From Bin55 sp965203735 (GTDB taxonomy: Bacteria; Pseudomonadota; Gammaproteobacteria; Pseudomonadales; Azotimanducaceae), in contig OZ241909.1 in NCBI GenBank assembly GCA_965203735.1, positions 1,984,001-2,048,000 of the forward strand: 64,000 bases of DNA, given 5' to 3'. The notes beneath the pieces are model-generated. The model saw nothing but the letters and a program-made list of their open reading frames with translations, ran no database searches and was not told the origin of the DNA. The translations under genes and the position numbers were made by a program. This document shows, one piece after another, positions 25,367 through 34,587 of the stretch (positions are counted from its first letter, which is position 1; every line of letters starts with the position of its first letter).

Positions 25367-28300
25367 ATGGATGATGTTCAAAGCACTCTGAAATGGCAAG
25401 GAGGTGTGAGATCAAGCGTTTTGCTTGTTTCTGCTTCGTTGCTATTTTCTTTTGGCCTGCCATCCCAAGCGCAGGAAAATACGGACGAAGAGTTAGAAGA
25501 ACTCATCGTGACCGGTTCTCGCGTCATTCGAAATGACATGGAGAGTTCGGGTCCACTCGTGCAAATCGATAGTGAAGAGATCGAATTGCAGGGTACGGTG
25601 AGAGTCGAAGACATGCTTCGCAACTTACCGCAAGTCTGGTCCAAGCAAAACACTGGACAGTCTAATGGTGCAACTGGTACGGCGACGGTTGAACTTCGGA
25701 ATCTTGGATCCGTTCGTACATTGGTACTCATGAACGGTCGCAGAATGCCCGCCGGGTCTCCCATTGGAGGAGGTTCTCCCGTTGATATCAACCAGATTCC
25801 GGGCAACTTAATTGATCGTGTAGAGATTTTGACGGGCGGCGCATCCGCAACCTATGGCTCAGATGCCGTCGCGGGTGTCATCAACTTCATCATGAAGGAT
25901 TGGTATGAGGGCGTTGACTTCGATCTGCAACAGAGCGCGTATAGCCACAACAACAGCGACGGATCGATGCAGGAAATCGTCAGGGGGAGCGGGTTTGAAG
26001 TACCTTCCGACAATGTGACCGACGGTCAAATGACTCAGGCATCGCTGCTGATGGGCGGCAACATCGATGACGGAAAAGGCAACATTACAGTCTACGCAAC
26101 CTATCGCGATATCAAAGCAGTACGTCAAGCCGACCGCGATTACAGTGCTTGTGCGTTAAATAACACCGCCGATGACTGTTGGGGATCAAGCACGATTCCA
26201 GACGGTCGTTTCACAAACTTTGCTGGTGACCACCCGATCAGCTTCGACTATAAAGTCGAAGGCACCCAATTTGTTCCCAGAGCAGGAACTCTGTTCAACT
26301 ATGGACCGTTGAACTACTTCCAGCGTCCGGACGAACGCTATGCTTTTGGAGCATTTGGAACGTACTCTGTTTCCGATGTATCGGAAGTCTACATTGAGCT
26401 CATGTTCATGGACGACCGTTCGGTATCACAGATTGCACCATCTGGTGCATTCTTTGTCACAAGCTCATTGAGCTGTGCCAATCCATTGTTGAGTGACCAA
26501 CAGTATTCATTGCTCACTCAAGATCGTTTGTCGCCGGAACAACAAACCGAACTTCAAGAATTCTTGGACGGTTTGCCATCTGATGACGCCCGCGAGGGCT
26601 TTCTCGACGGAGCGTTCTGCCAAAATCGTGAAGACGACTTCATAAACATGTACATCGGTCGGAGAAATATCGAAGGCGGTCCGCGAAGGCAAGACCTCCG
26701 ACATACAAACTTCCGTGTCGTAGCTGGCATGCAAGGTGACATCAACGACGTTTGGCGTTACGACACGTATGTACAGCGATCGGTCGTAAGCATGGTGAAT
26801 ACCTACCAGAACGACTTGGGGACAACCAAGATTCGTCGTGCACTAGATGCGGTTAGTGATGCGAATGGAAATACAGTCTGTCGTTCAGTTCTCGATGGAA
26901 CGGACACCAACTGTGTTCCGTGGAACATCTTTGAGAGTGGTGCAGTAGACCAAACCATGATCGACTATCTCGTTCTTCCATTATTCGCTCGGGGAACTAC
27001 GGAACAAGAGGTTTTCATGGCCTATGTAGCAGCAAATCTGATCGAGTATGACTGGGTTCTTCCCAGCTCGGACCGAGGCGTCGATGTCGTAATCGGGTTT
27101 GAGACTCGATCCGAAGGTATGACATTTGATCCCGACGAAGGGTATCGAAATGGCGAAGGTGCCGGCCAAGGTGGCGCTACCAATCCTGTTGCAGGTGAGT
27201 ACGACGTCACTGAGCTCTTCTTGGAGTCAGTAATTCCAATAGCCGAAGGACGCGATCTGATCGAAGAGCTGGACTTGGAAGCGGGCTATCGTTTTTCGGA
27301 CTATTCGACGGGCCACACAACTCACACCTGGGGACTGAGACTTAGCTACAGTCCCAACTATGACCTTAGATTCAGGGGTAGCATTCAACGAGCAGTGAGA
27401 GCAGCCAACCTGCGAGAACTGTTTACACCGCAAGGCTTCAACTTGTTTGATATGGATGCAGACCCATGCGGCGGTTCGACCCCTGCACGATCACTGGCAG
27501 ATTGCCAGAGAAGTGGCGTGACGGCGGCGCAGTATGGAAACATTCAGCACTCCCCAGCCGGACAGTACAACTTCTTACAGGGTGGAAACCCGGACGTGAG
27601 TCCGGAGGAATCCGATACTCTGACCGCCGGTGTTGTATGGTCACCATCAAATATCTCCAATCTGAGTTTGGCCGTTGACATTTACAACGTCCGAATTGAG
27701 CAAGGGATTTCGATTCTTACGCCTGAATTCATCCTGAACGAGTGTCTTGATGGAGACGACAGTCAATGCAGATTGGTCAAGCGCAGCAGTGCTCGCGGCG
27801 ACCTTTGGATTGGATCTGAAGTTGATTCAAGCGGACACATTGTCGCTTTGAACGATAATCTGGCAGTCGAAGAGATAACCGGATTGGATGCAATTGTCGA
27901 TTATTCCTTCACAATTGATTCTGTCGGAACTTTCGACATCCACAATGTCTTCGGACTGCTCACTCAATTTGATACCCAAGAACTAGCTTCAGCACCAGTT
28001 GAAGATTGTCTTGGCGTTTGGGGAGGAGTCTGCGGATATCCAGTTCCAAACTTGAGAAACAATTTGAGAGTGACGGTAGCAACGGTCTATGAACCACTTG
28101 TTGTGAGTGCAATGTGGCGATTCACCGGTGAGATGGACCACCAAGGTGGAAGTGACGTTACGTTGGATGCCGTTCACTATCTCGATGCATCGGGCATTTA
28201 CACGATCGACGAACGTACAAGTGTACGAGCGGGCATGAACAACCTTCTCGACGTTGATCCGCCAATTGCCGGAAACGGCGCGGGACCATCGATCTCTGGA

Positions 28301-28375
28301 AACGGAAATGTATTCCCGGGTTCATATGATGCGCTAGGTCGATACTGGTACGTCGCTTTGCAAGTAAAGATGTAA
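25367..28375 (+). CDS. TonB-dependent outer-membrane receptor
   Basis: A 1002-aa outer-membrane receptor. The signal peptide (about residues 15-36, SSVLLVSASLLFSFGLPSQAQ) is followed by ELEELIVTGSRV (TonB-box-like), the plug (VELRNLGSVRTLVLMNGRRMP, IDRVEILTGGASATYGSDAVAGVINFIMK) and a large barrel ending in an aromatic-terminated strand (GRYWYVALQVKM). Cys-rich extracellular loops (for example DYSACALNNTADDCWG) may hold disulfides. The ATG follows a GAGGA sequence 9-10 nt upstream. It has its own promoter, a ~300-nt leader and a strong terminator, so it is monocistronic. Length and loop pattern resemble polysaccharide or oligopeptide receptors; the ligand is unknown. Confidence 0.93.
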   Translation: MDDVQSTLKWQGGVRSSVLLVSASLLFSFGLPSQAQENTDEELEELIVTGSRVIRNDMESSGPLVQIDSEEIELQGTVRVEDMLRNLPQVWSKQNTGQSNGATGTATVELRNLGSVRTLVLMNGRRMPAGSPIGGGSPVDINQIPGNLIDRVEILTGGASATYGSDAVAGVINFIMKDWYEGVDFDLQQSAYSHNNSDGSMQEIVRGSGFEVPSDNVTDGQMTQASLLMGGNIDDGKGNITVYATYRDIKAVRQADRDYSACALNNTADDCWGSSTIPDGRFTNFAGDHPISFDYKVEGTQFVPRAGTLFNYGPLNYFQRPDERYAFGAFGTYSVSDVSEVYIELMFMDDRSVSQIAPSGAFFVTSSLSCANPLLSDQQYSLLTQDRLSPEQQTELQEFLDGLPSDDAREGFLDGAFCQNREDDFINMYIGRRNIEGGPRRQDLRHTNFRVVAGMQGDINDVWRYDTYVQRSVVSMVNTYQNDLGTTKIRRALDAVSDANGNTVCRSVLDGTDTNCVPWNIFESGAVDQTMIDYLVLPLFARGTTEQEVFMAYVAANLIEYDWVLPSSDRGVDVVIGFETRSEGMTFDPDEGYRNGEGAGQGGATNPVAGEYDVTELFLESVIPIAEGRDLIEELDLEAGYRFSDYSTGHTTHTWGLRLSYSPNYDLRFRGSIQRAVRAANLRELFTPQGFNLFDMDADPCGGSTPARSLADCQRSGVTAAQYGNIQHSPAGQYNFLQGGNPDVSPEESDTLTAGVVWSPSNISNLSLAVDIYNVRIEQGISILTPEFILNECLDGDDSQCRLVKRSSARGDLWIGSEVDSSGHIVALNDNLAVEEITGLDAIVDYSFTIDSVGTFDIHNVFGLLTQFDTQELASAPVEDCLGVWGGVCGYPVPNLRNNLRVTVATVYEPLVVSAMWRFTGEMDHQGGSDVTLDAVHYLDASGIYTIDERTSVRAGMNNLLDVDPPIAGNGAGPSISGNGNVFPGSYDALGRYWYVALQVKM

Positions 28376-28401
28376 CGTCCAACTCACTGTTACAAAACCC
28401 G

Positions 28402-28441
28402 ACGGCGCGGGATTCTCACAGATTCCGCGCCGTTTCTATTT
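28402..28441 (+). terminator. Rho-independent terminator of the TonB receptor gene
   Basis: A GC-rich stem ACGGCGCGG/CCGCGCCGT (extending to 11 bp with G-T and A-T pairs) with a 10-nt loop is followed by TTTCTATTT, 27 bp after the receptor stop. This is the clearest intrinsic terminator in the window. Confidence 0.85.
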
Positions 28442-28540
28442 GTGAGGATCGAATAGTGGTCCACGTTTCGATGTTCCGACCCTCTATCTGGCAATCTGTA
28501 CACTTACTCTCCTTGTATAAGGGTTGAAGGATCAACAATC

Positions 28541-29674
28541 GTGCAGAGCGGCCATACAACTTCCGCTTTAGAGCGCGCCAAATCAGTCTATCCGGACATC
28601 GTCGCCAATGGAGACGCGATTGAAAGCGAACGGGAACTGCCTTCTGATCTAGCAAACCGACTCAAAGAACTCGGCATCTTTCATCTTCTCGTACCTAGGT
28701 CGCTCGGTGGCGAGGAGATGAACTTTCCGGAGTACCTCAACATTGTGAGATTGATTTCTCATGCGGACGGAAGTACAGGATGGTGCGTGAATCAAGGTGC
28801 TGTATTTGCTACCCATGCAGGTCGTGCACCCCGTCCATTAGCGGAGGAAGTGTGGGGAGATCCCAATGGGGTCGTGGGAAATGGTCCTCCTAGCGGCGCA
28901 AACTACACAACCACCAAAGGCGGTTACAGGATCACCGGTCGTTGGAATTTCTCAAGCGGCTGTCGCCATGCCAATTGGCTTGCTGCCGTCGCAGGTGGCA
29001 CGAACCAAGAACCGGCCCTCTTGCACTTCGTCCCCAAGCAAGAGCTGAATCTTGTGGACGTATGGCAAGTCAATGGACTTCGTGGAACAGGAAGCTTCAG
29101 CTTTGATGCGAAGGATCACTTCGTGCCAAGCAGTCGGAGTATGCGCTTGGATACCCCACCAGTCGAAGAAGGACCACTCTATGTAATTCCCCAGGGGCTC
29201 CTGTTTGCATGTGGTTTTGGATGCGTCGCTCTGGGAGTTGCCCGCTCGGCAATAGACTGCGTCATTGAGCTTTCTAGAACCAAGAGAGCGCAGTTTGCAA
29301 GGGACACTCTTTCAGAGGATCCAGTCGTGCAGACCCATGTTGGCAAGGCACAAGCCATCGTGGAAGGAGCCAGGGCGTTTTTGGAAGAAACCGTCCGAGA
29401 GGTTTGGGACAATGTGTGTCGGTCAGGTGCAATCTCAGTTGATGATCGAATTCATCTACGACTCGTGGGAACCCATGCGATTCGTCAGTCTGCAAGTGCA
29501 GTAGATATCGTCTACAACCTAAGTGGATCCACCGCAATATTCTCGTACAAAGCTATTCAGCGCAAGTTTCAAGACGCTCACGTGATTACGCAGCAAGTCC
29601 AAGGACGGGAGTCACATTACCAGACTGTTGGATCTCACTTGTTAGGCATCAAGCCCGAGGGTGGAATCTACTAG
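28541..29674 (+). CDS. Acyl-CoA dehydrogenase-fold flavoprotein (HsaA/HpaB-like monooxygenase type)
   Basis: A 377-aa flavoprotein of the acyl-CoA dehydrogenase superfamily. Unlike the 4.0-kb paralogue it lacks the SEPGSGSD motif; instead it has GGxxxxFPEYLNIVR, DGSTGWCVNQG, and a late STAIFSYKAIQRKFQDAHVITQ, which resembles group D flavin monooxygenases such as HsaA/IacA. These hydroxylate aromatic or indole substrates with reduced flavin from a partner reductase; no reductase is adjacent. The GTG at 28541 is used, with GAAGGA about 9 nt upstream. It is convergent with the metallopeptidase gene (33 bp apart). A plain acyl-CoA dehydrogenase function cannot be excluded. Confidence 0.85.
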   Translation: MQSGHTTSALERAKSVYPDIVANGDAIESERELPSDLANRLKELGIFHLLVPRSLGGEEMNFPEYLNIVRLISHADGSTGWCVNQGAVFATHAGRAPRPLAEEVWGDPNGVVGNGPPSGANYTTTKGGYRITGRWNFSSGCRHANWLAAVAGGTNQEPALLHFVPKQELNLVDVWQVNGLRGTGSFSFDAKDHFVPSSRSMRLDTPPVEEGPLYVIPQGLLFACGFGCVALGVARSAIDCVIELSRTKRAQFARDTLSEDPVVQTHVGKAQAIVEGARAFLEETVREVWDNVCRSGAISVDDRIHLRLVGTHAIRQSASAVDIVYNLSGSTAIFSYKAIQRKFQDAHVITQQVQGRESHYQTVGSHLLGIKPEGGIY

Positions 29675-29706
29675 TTCTTGTCTGGCTGCCCCGACTTGAT
29701 TGAGGG

Positions 29707-31224
29707 TTATTCTCCTGCATGGGATTCCTCGACCTGTTGTTCTTCGACGAGCGCAAGCACCTCTAGCACGTTCTCTTTTCGAAATTCATCGGTCTCCCAG
29801 TGAGCGGCGATTCGGAGATAGTCTGCAGCCTTCTTCAATTGACCAAGCTGGCGAAACGTTTCACCTAAGTGGAAATTAACCCGAGCAGACCATGGCGCGT
29901 GTTTGTGACTGAGTAACAGGTAATCCAGTGCATCGTAAGCTTTGCCTTCATTAAGATACAGAATCCCTAGACCAAACGCTGCATCGACTCTTTGAGGATC
30001 CAACTCTAACGCACGTGCATACAGACGACTTGCTGCCGTCAACAATTGGTTACAGGTTTCATCTTGCACTTTGACGCAAACTCGAATTAAGGCAGACGCC
30101 ATGGCGATGTTTGTTTCCGCCACGTTGGGTTTGATCTGATACGCTTGAGATGCATATTCTCGAGATAGCTCCGTTTTTCTGCGAGTGATATTCGAAAGGG
30201 CCGCAAGGACGCGATAGTTGTTGGGACGAGCACGATTCAATCTAGTGAGAATGTCCTCTGATCGTTTCGCGTTGAACTCGGAAATTGAATTTGCCAACAA
30301 TAGATGCTTGTCAACGCGATTGAGGCAACCTCGGTCCGCAACAGTTTCTGTGTGCTCATCGAAACGGAAGTGAATGGGTTCTTGGTCTTCCGTCAGATAG
30401 TCATATAGTTTTCCTTCAAGATCTTCCTCATTGGTCTGCGCAATTGCCAAGTACGCTTCAAATGCATCTTCTCCAGCATTGACGCGTTCGAGTAATGTGT
30501 TGATTTTTTGTAGTGAGTGTTCCGTTTTGGACTCTTGAATTCCGTGGACCAAGTAGTGAACCAATCCCCAAGCCACGTCGTACTGCGACTGCAGATCTAA
30601 AGCATCCGTATTCATGATGTCTACATCCAATATCTCGTTCCACTCCTGGTGTTTCGTTTCTAGGAAAGAAACGAGTACTCGTCTTCGGCTTAGTTCTCCG
30701 ATACTTGCAACTCCAGGCGACTCCACTCGTAGCGTGGCCAAGTATTGGGCTAGTCCTTCTTCCAACCAGCGAGGTACGGGTCGGTGAAGTCGCGAACGGA
30801 TAATGAAGTGAGCATACTCGTGAAACGCAACCTCCATGTATTCGTTGCCCTTCGAAACAGCTGAAAGAAGCAAGAGATGCTCTTGAAATGAAGGTTGCAT
30901 CACACCGACAAATTTGGACTGGTTGAACTCTCGAGTAAATTCTCGAGGATATCGAAAGAGCACAATGCTTAAGGAGGTCCCTTCAATTGCGTCCGGAGCA
31001 AAAAACATGCTGGTTGCATGGTGGAACGAAAGCAGTTCTTCTGCCGTGTACATCGCATCTTCTTCTTTCATGTCGGTGTAGACAGCAAAGAACGGAGTTT
31101 CGTACTCGCACCAATCTCTCGAGAGCATTGATGCGTGGGTAGGGACCCAAAGAGAGAGGCAAACAAAAATCCCGATGGCGTGAGGGATTGCAAAAAACCT
31201 GTTTCTAGACTGGTCTGTTCGCAT
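29707..31224 (-). CDS. Exported zinc metallopeptidase-like protein with TPR repeats
   Basis: A 505-aa protein from the ATG at 31224, chosen because it directly precedes a signal peptide (FFAIPHAIGIFVCLSLWVPTHA). The zinc motif HEYAH (about residues 135-139) with WLEEGLAQY about 18 residues later gives a gluzincin-type HExxH...E arrangement, as in DUF1570/peptidase MA-like proteins. The C-terminal ~200 residues form TPR repeats (RARALELDPQRVDAAFGLGILYLNEGKAYDALDYLL, LGQLKKAADYLRIA). It is likely a periplasmic protease or protease-fold scaffold. An in-frame start 57 bp upstream would extend the N-terminus without improving it. Confidence 0.82.
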   Translation of the reverse strand: MRTDQSRNRFFAIPHAIGIFVCLSLWVPTHASMLSRDWCEYETPFFAVYTDMKEEDAMYTAEELLSFHHATSMFFAPDAIEGTSLSIVLFRYPREFTREFNQSKFVGVMQPSFQEHLLLLSAVSKGNEYMEVAFHEYAHFIIRSRLHRPVPRWLEEGLAQYLATLRVESPGVASIGELSRRRVLVSFLETKHQEWNEILDVDIMNTDALDLQSQYDVAWGLVHYLVHGIQESKTEHSLQKINTLLERVNAGEDAFEAYLAIAQTNEEDLEGKLYDYLTEDQEPIHFRFDEHTETVADRGCLNRVDKHLLLANSISEFNAKRSEDILTRLNRARPNNYRVLAALSNITRRKTELSREYASQAYQIKPNVAETNIAMASALIRVCVKVQDETCNQLLTAASRLYARALELDPQRVDAAFGLGILYLNEGKAYDALDYLLLSHKHAPWSARVNFHLGETFRQLGQLKKAADYLRIAAHWETDEFRKENVLEVLALVEEQQVEESHAGE

Positions 31225-31498
31225 CAGTCGATGCTCAGTTCGAGATAACTGGCTTATTCGTAAGATGAAGACATAGAGCAAGCTACCTGATCATAGGAAA
31301 CTACGAGCTTTTCCTTGCTTCTAACAACAGCGAGTCGTTGGTATCCGTTTGATGGTCGGATGCGACGTAGACTCTTCGACGCACAACGACTCGAGAGCAA
31401 TCTGTTCAAGTCTGAAAATTGAACGATTGCCAAAGGTAGTCTAGGATGAGAATGCCTGCGTAAGGATTCCTAGATTCAGTAAGGCACCCCTTTATTCA

Positions 31499-31523
31499 TG
31501 GTTCTCCGTTTATCGGAGAACCA
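31499..31523. terminator. 10-bp stem-loop, possible terminator or mRNA 3' structure
   Basis: TGGTTCTCCG / CGGAGAACCA around a TTTAT loop: a perfect stem in the gap between two minus-strand genes. There is no strong T-tract on either strand, so termination is only possible, not shown. Confidence 0.45.
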
Positions 31524-31582
31524 CTATCAAGAAACTCCTGTTCCGGTGGGTGCGAAGAACGCCGCTTCATCCTAGAAAAGTT

Positions 31583-31603
31583 TGCCACTGAAATACAGTG
31601 GTA
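31583..31603 (-). terminator. Terminator-like hairpin after the small exported protein gene
   Basis: On the minus strand the stem CCACTG/CAGTGG (8 bp with flanking pairs) starts 11 bp after the stop codon and is followed by CAAACTTTTC, a weak T-rich run. Confidence 0.55.
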
Positions 31604-31614
31604 CTCGCACAGCT

Positions 31615-32226
31615 CTACTTAGCCGCCGTCTCTTCGTCGTTTTCTTCGAATTGTTTGAGTTCCTTTATCTTGGCTTCTGAATCGAGCTTCTTGGTCTTCA
31701 CGACTGATTTGGATTTTGCGAGTTTTACCGACTTTCCGCTCTCGCTCTCAGTGCTCTCGACGAGTTTTGACTTACCGTAGTCACCCTTGAACTCTTTTGC
31801 ATAGACCTTTTTGAATTTTGTTAGAGCCTGAGCCTCTCCTTCAGGGTCAGAAATTTCATCTGCTTTCTGAACTTCGTCAAGTAATGCTTTGACTTCAGCA
31901 TCGAAATCGACATCTTTAGTGTCGTCGATTTCCTTTAAGGCTGTGACGTTTATCGTCTCGATAATCTCCAGCTTGTCCTTTGCTGCTTCTGTCTTTGTGT
32001 CAGACTCAAGATCGGCTGCCTTAAGTATTTTCAAGACTTCAAGGTCCACCGTCTCGCTTTTGGAGTCGTCGATCTCTTTAGAAGACGTAACATTTATTGT
32101 CTCGATGACCTTCAGTTTGTCGAGTGCTTCGATGTCTTTCGCCGTGTTGGAATTGTCTCCAGCAATCGCTGAGCTGCACGACAACGCGACTAGAGAACCC
32201 AAGACTCCTATCAGGCCTGTTTTCAT
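31615..32226 (-). CDS. Small exported, charged, internally duplicated protein
   Basis: A 203-aa protein with a clear signal peptide (MKTGLIGVLGSLVALSCSSAIA, cleavage near AIAG). The mature part is rich in Lys, Glu, Asp and Ser and largely lacks aromatic residues. Two copies of a ~55-residue unit are evident: LDKLKVIETINVTSSKEIDD and KDKLEIIETINVTALKEIDD. The C-terminal half is highly charged (SESGKSVKLAKSKSVVKTKKL) and probably disordered or coiled-coil. I do not recognise a family; a periplasmic structural or stress role is possible but not shown. The ATG at 32226 gives the intact signal peptide. Confidence 0.72.
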   Translation of the reverse strand: MKTGLIGVLGSLVALSCSSAIAGDNSNTAKDIEALDKLKVIETINVTSSKEIDDSKSETVDLEVLKILKAADLESDTKTEAAKDKLEIIETINVTALKEIDDTKDVDFDAEVKALLDEVQKADEISDPEGEAQALTKFKKVYAKEFKGDYGKSKLVESTESESGKSVKLAKSKSVVKTKKLDSEAKIKELKQFEENDEETAAK

Positions 32227-32340
32227 GGTTTACTCCGAGGAAAATTGCGCAAGCAATGGTAGCACGGATTGCGGGGCTATTCGATGTTCTTCAACCACGC
32301 GAAGTGTTTTTGGACTTAGTTTGGCACAGCAAGAGCAACT

Positions 32341-33240
32341 CTAGTTGTACAAGAGCAGTCGAGCAACTATTTCAGAGCACCGGTTTACCTCAGAATCGCT
32401 GAGAGGGTCCAGTTTGGCTTTGTCAAGGTTGTACCCTGACGTGGACAAATGGATACGATTGGCTGCATTAAGATTCCTGATCCCTCGAAGCAGTTTGTTC
32501 GGACGTGCATTTGTCCTGTTCGGTACCAGCATAAGCACTCCCACTTTAGCTTGGGTTGCTAGAGCTTCGTATAGCATCGTCACACTATCGCAAGTTACCC
32601 AGGTCGCAGAACTAATAGCCAAAAGGTCGGTTAGAAACGTTTCATCGGTTTCCTGCCACGGTTTCTTAACAACGTTGACTTGAGGTTCGATCGTAGCTAG
32701 ACAATCGATAGGGGTACGTGGAGAATCGCAAACTGACCACGTCTTGTCAGGATTTGCGTCTGCTATTGCCTTCACGTCTCGAATTATGTCGCTAGTGTTC
32801 CATTCAAAGTGACGATTTGTTCCTCCCAGCAGTATCGCCCCACGCGTTGGATCGGGCTGATGCTCGATGCTAGGAGTCAACACACCCTCGGTAACTCGAA
32901 CGTTTCCAAGACTGGTGCAAACATCATGCTGTGGAACAAGAACAAGATCAAAGAAGACTGCCGGTATTGAGGGCTTCATGAGTAGGACAGTTCTACCCCC
33001 AAAAAACAATTTGCAGATCAGCATGGGAATATGCGTTGCGTGTCCGGCACCCAATATCAAGTCAGGAAGAGGGAGAGTCTTAGCAAGGCTAAACGTAGAT
33101 GTGCTGGGAAGAGTGAATTCCTTAAAGGTGTGAGCAGGAAGCGTTTTCAATCCTTGAACAAGTGCTTGGGTTTGTTTCTCGTGTCCTTTCTTGCCGTCCG
33201 TGATACGCCAAACCACGGTGGATCGTTTCGTTCTGGTCAC
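32341..33240 (-). CDS. ELM1/GtrOC1-family putative glycosyltransferase-like protein
   Basis: A 299-aa protein related to the mitochondrial fission ELM1 / bacterial GtrOC1 family. The conserved N-terminal VVWRITDGKKGHEKQT and the later LPDLILGAGHATH, LMKPSIPAVFFDLVLVPQHD and GAILLGGTNRHFEW are family hallmarks. Bacterial members are thought to act in envelope glycan (LPS/O-antigen type) synthesis, with a GT-B-like fold; the precise activity is unknown. The GTG at 33240 has GGAGAA about 9 nt upstream and is preferred over a TTG five codons earlier. No neighbouring LPS genes are visible. Confidence 0.82.
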   Translation of the reverse strand: MTRTKRSTVVWRITDGKKGHEKQTQALVQGLKTLPAHTFKEFTLPSTSTFSLAKTLPLPDLILGAGHATHIPMLICKLFFGGRTVLLMKPSIPAVFFDLVLVPQHDVCTSLGNVRVTEGVLTPSIEHQPDPTRGAILLGGTNRHFEWNTSDIIRDVKAIADANPDKTWSVCDSPRTPIDCLATIEPQVNVVKKPWQETDETFLTDLLAISSATWVTCDSVTMLYEALATQAKVGVLMLVPNRTNARPNKLLRGIRNLNAANRIHLSTSGYNLDKAKLDPLSDSEVNRCSEIVARLLLYN

Positions 33241-33339
33241 GGTTTGCTTCTCCAAGAATCGAAGTTGTTCAAATAGTCCAATCTAAGCTCCACTTTCTCG
33301 CTCTCGTTAGAATCGCTAAAGAGAATGGAGTTGTTAGCT

Positions 33340-34587
33340 ATGAATCTATCGTTAATGAATCGCCGAGAGAACATATTTGGTCAAGGTTCTCCGCTGTTCT
33401 ACTCAGAACCGCTACACATCGTTCGTGGAAGCGGGGTAAGTCTCTATGATGCCAAAGGCAAAGAGTACATCGACATGTACAACAACGTTCCTTGTGTTGG
33501 ACATTGCCACCCGCACGTCGTAGAGGCTATTCAAAGCCAAGTATCCAAACTCAATGTCCACAACCGATATCTTCATCGCTCGATTCTTGATTATGGAGAT
33601 CGCTTGGTCGAAAAGCATTCCGCCGAGGTTGAGTGTGTCGTGTTTGCTTGCACAGGCACCGAAGCGAACGAGATCGCCTTGCAGATGGCCAGGCACGCCA
33701 CCCAGGGGCAAGGGTTTATTTGTACGGACGCCGGTTACCACGGAAACAGCACTGAAGTGCGGAGGCTTAGTCGTCCAAGTAGCGATGACAAGATCTTCCG
33801 TTCAATTCCGTTTCCCGAGATTTATCGATGTACTGAGAACGATCCAGCGGCGTACTACTTAGACCAGTTGGGAGAGGTCATCGAAAGTTTTCGCAGAGAT
33901 GAGATTCCTCTTGCTGGACTGCTGGTCTGCCCGATCTGTGCAAATGAGGGTCTCCCCAATATTCCGAAGGGGTTCATGGCTCGAGCTTCAAAGATGGTTC
34001 ATGCCGCGGGAGGATTGGTCATTGCTGATGAAGTTCAGGCGGGTCTTTGTCGCACCGGAACGTGGTGGGGATATGAAAAAGAGGAGTTTCAGCCCGACAT
34101 CGTGTCGATGGGGAAGCCAATAGGTGCTGGTGTGCCTTTGTCGGCAGTGGTATCTAACAGGTCCAATGTAGAACTGTTTCGACGCAATACTCGTTATTTC
34201 AATACGTTCGCTTCAAGTCCACTCCAAGCTGCAGCTGGAAATGCTGTATTGGACGTGTTGGAATCCGAAGACCTTTGTGCCCGGTCAGGTTCCGTAGGTG
34301 AATGGATGCTAGGTCAGCTAAGTGAATTATTGACCGACAACTCTTCAGTTGGCGATGTAAGGGGCAAAGGCCTCTTCGTTGCAATTGAATGGGTCAAAGA
34401 CAAGGCGGGTAAGGAACCTGATCGAAATGGTGCTTTGGGCATGGTCGAAGCGCTCAGAGAAGAGGGTTATCTCATAGGGGCGGCTGGAAAATTTGGCAAC
34501 GTGCTCAAGTTGCGTCCGCCTCTTGTCTTTGATGAAGCAAACGCTCGGGATTTCATAGCGACATTTGAGCGCATTCTTCTTAATTAA
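33340..34587 (+). CDS. Class III PLP-dependent aminotransferase or phospho-lyase
   Basis: A 415-aa fold type I PLP enzyme of the class III aminotransferase family. The substrate loop (NNVPCVGHCHPHVVEAI), ACTGTEANEIAL (phosphate binding), VIADEVQAGLCRTG (PLP ring Asp) and MGKPIGAGVPLSAV (Schiff-base Lys) are all present. The start ATG at 33340 has GGAG 9-10 nt upstream. Its stop overlaps the start of an APH-fold kinase gene by 23 bp. That pairing matches the animal hydroxylysine kinase / AGXT2L phospho-lyase pair, where the kinase phosphorylates hydroxylysine or ethanolamine and the PLP enzyme eliminates phosphate. A phospho-lyase role is therefore a reasonable inference, with ordinary aminotransferase as the alternative. 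Confidence 0.88.
   Translation: MNLSLMNRRENIFGQGSPLFYSEPLHIVRGSGVSLYDAKGKEYIDMYNNVPCVGHCHPHVVEAIQSQVSKLNVHNRYLHRSILDYGDRLVEKHSAEVECVVFACTGTEANEIALQMARHATQGQGFICTDAGYHGNSTEVRRLSRPSSDDKIFRSIPFPEIYRCTENDPAAYYLDQLGEVIESFRRDEIPLAGLLVCPICANEGLPNIPKGFMARASKMVHAAGGLVIADEVQAGLCRTGTWWGYEKEEFQPDIVSMGKPIGAGVPLSAVVSNRSNVELFRRNTRYFNTFASSPLQAAAGNAVLDVLESEDLCARSGSVGEWMLGQLSELLTDNSSVGDVRGKGLFVAIEWVKDKAGKEPDRNGALGMVEALREEGYLIGAAGKFGNVLKLRPPLVFDEANARDFIATFERILLN

Larger units (their letters stand above)
31225..31614. other. Intergenic region with two hairpins
   Basis: 390 bp without a gene. It holds the terminator-like hairpin at 31583-31603 after the small exported protein gene and a second stem-loop at 31499-31523. 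Nothing else recognisable. Confidence 0.55.

Noticed and set aside
31889..32344. 151-aa plus-strand ORF opposite the duplicated exported protein
   Set aside because: Ser/Val-rich shadow of the Lys/Glu-rich sense frame; no independent coding signal.
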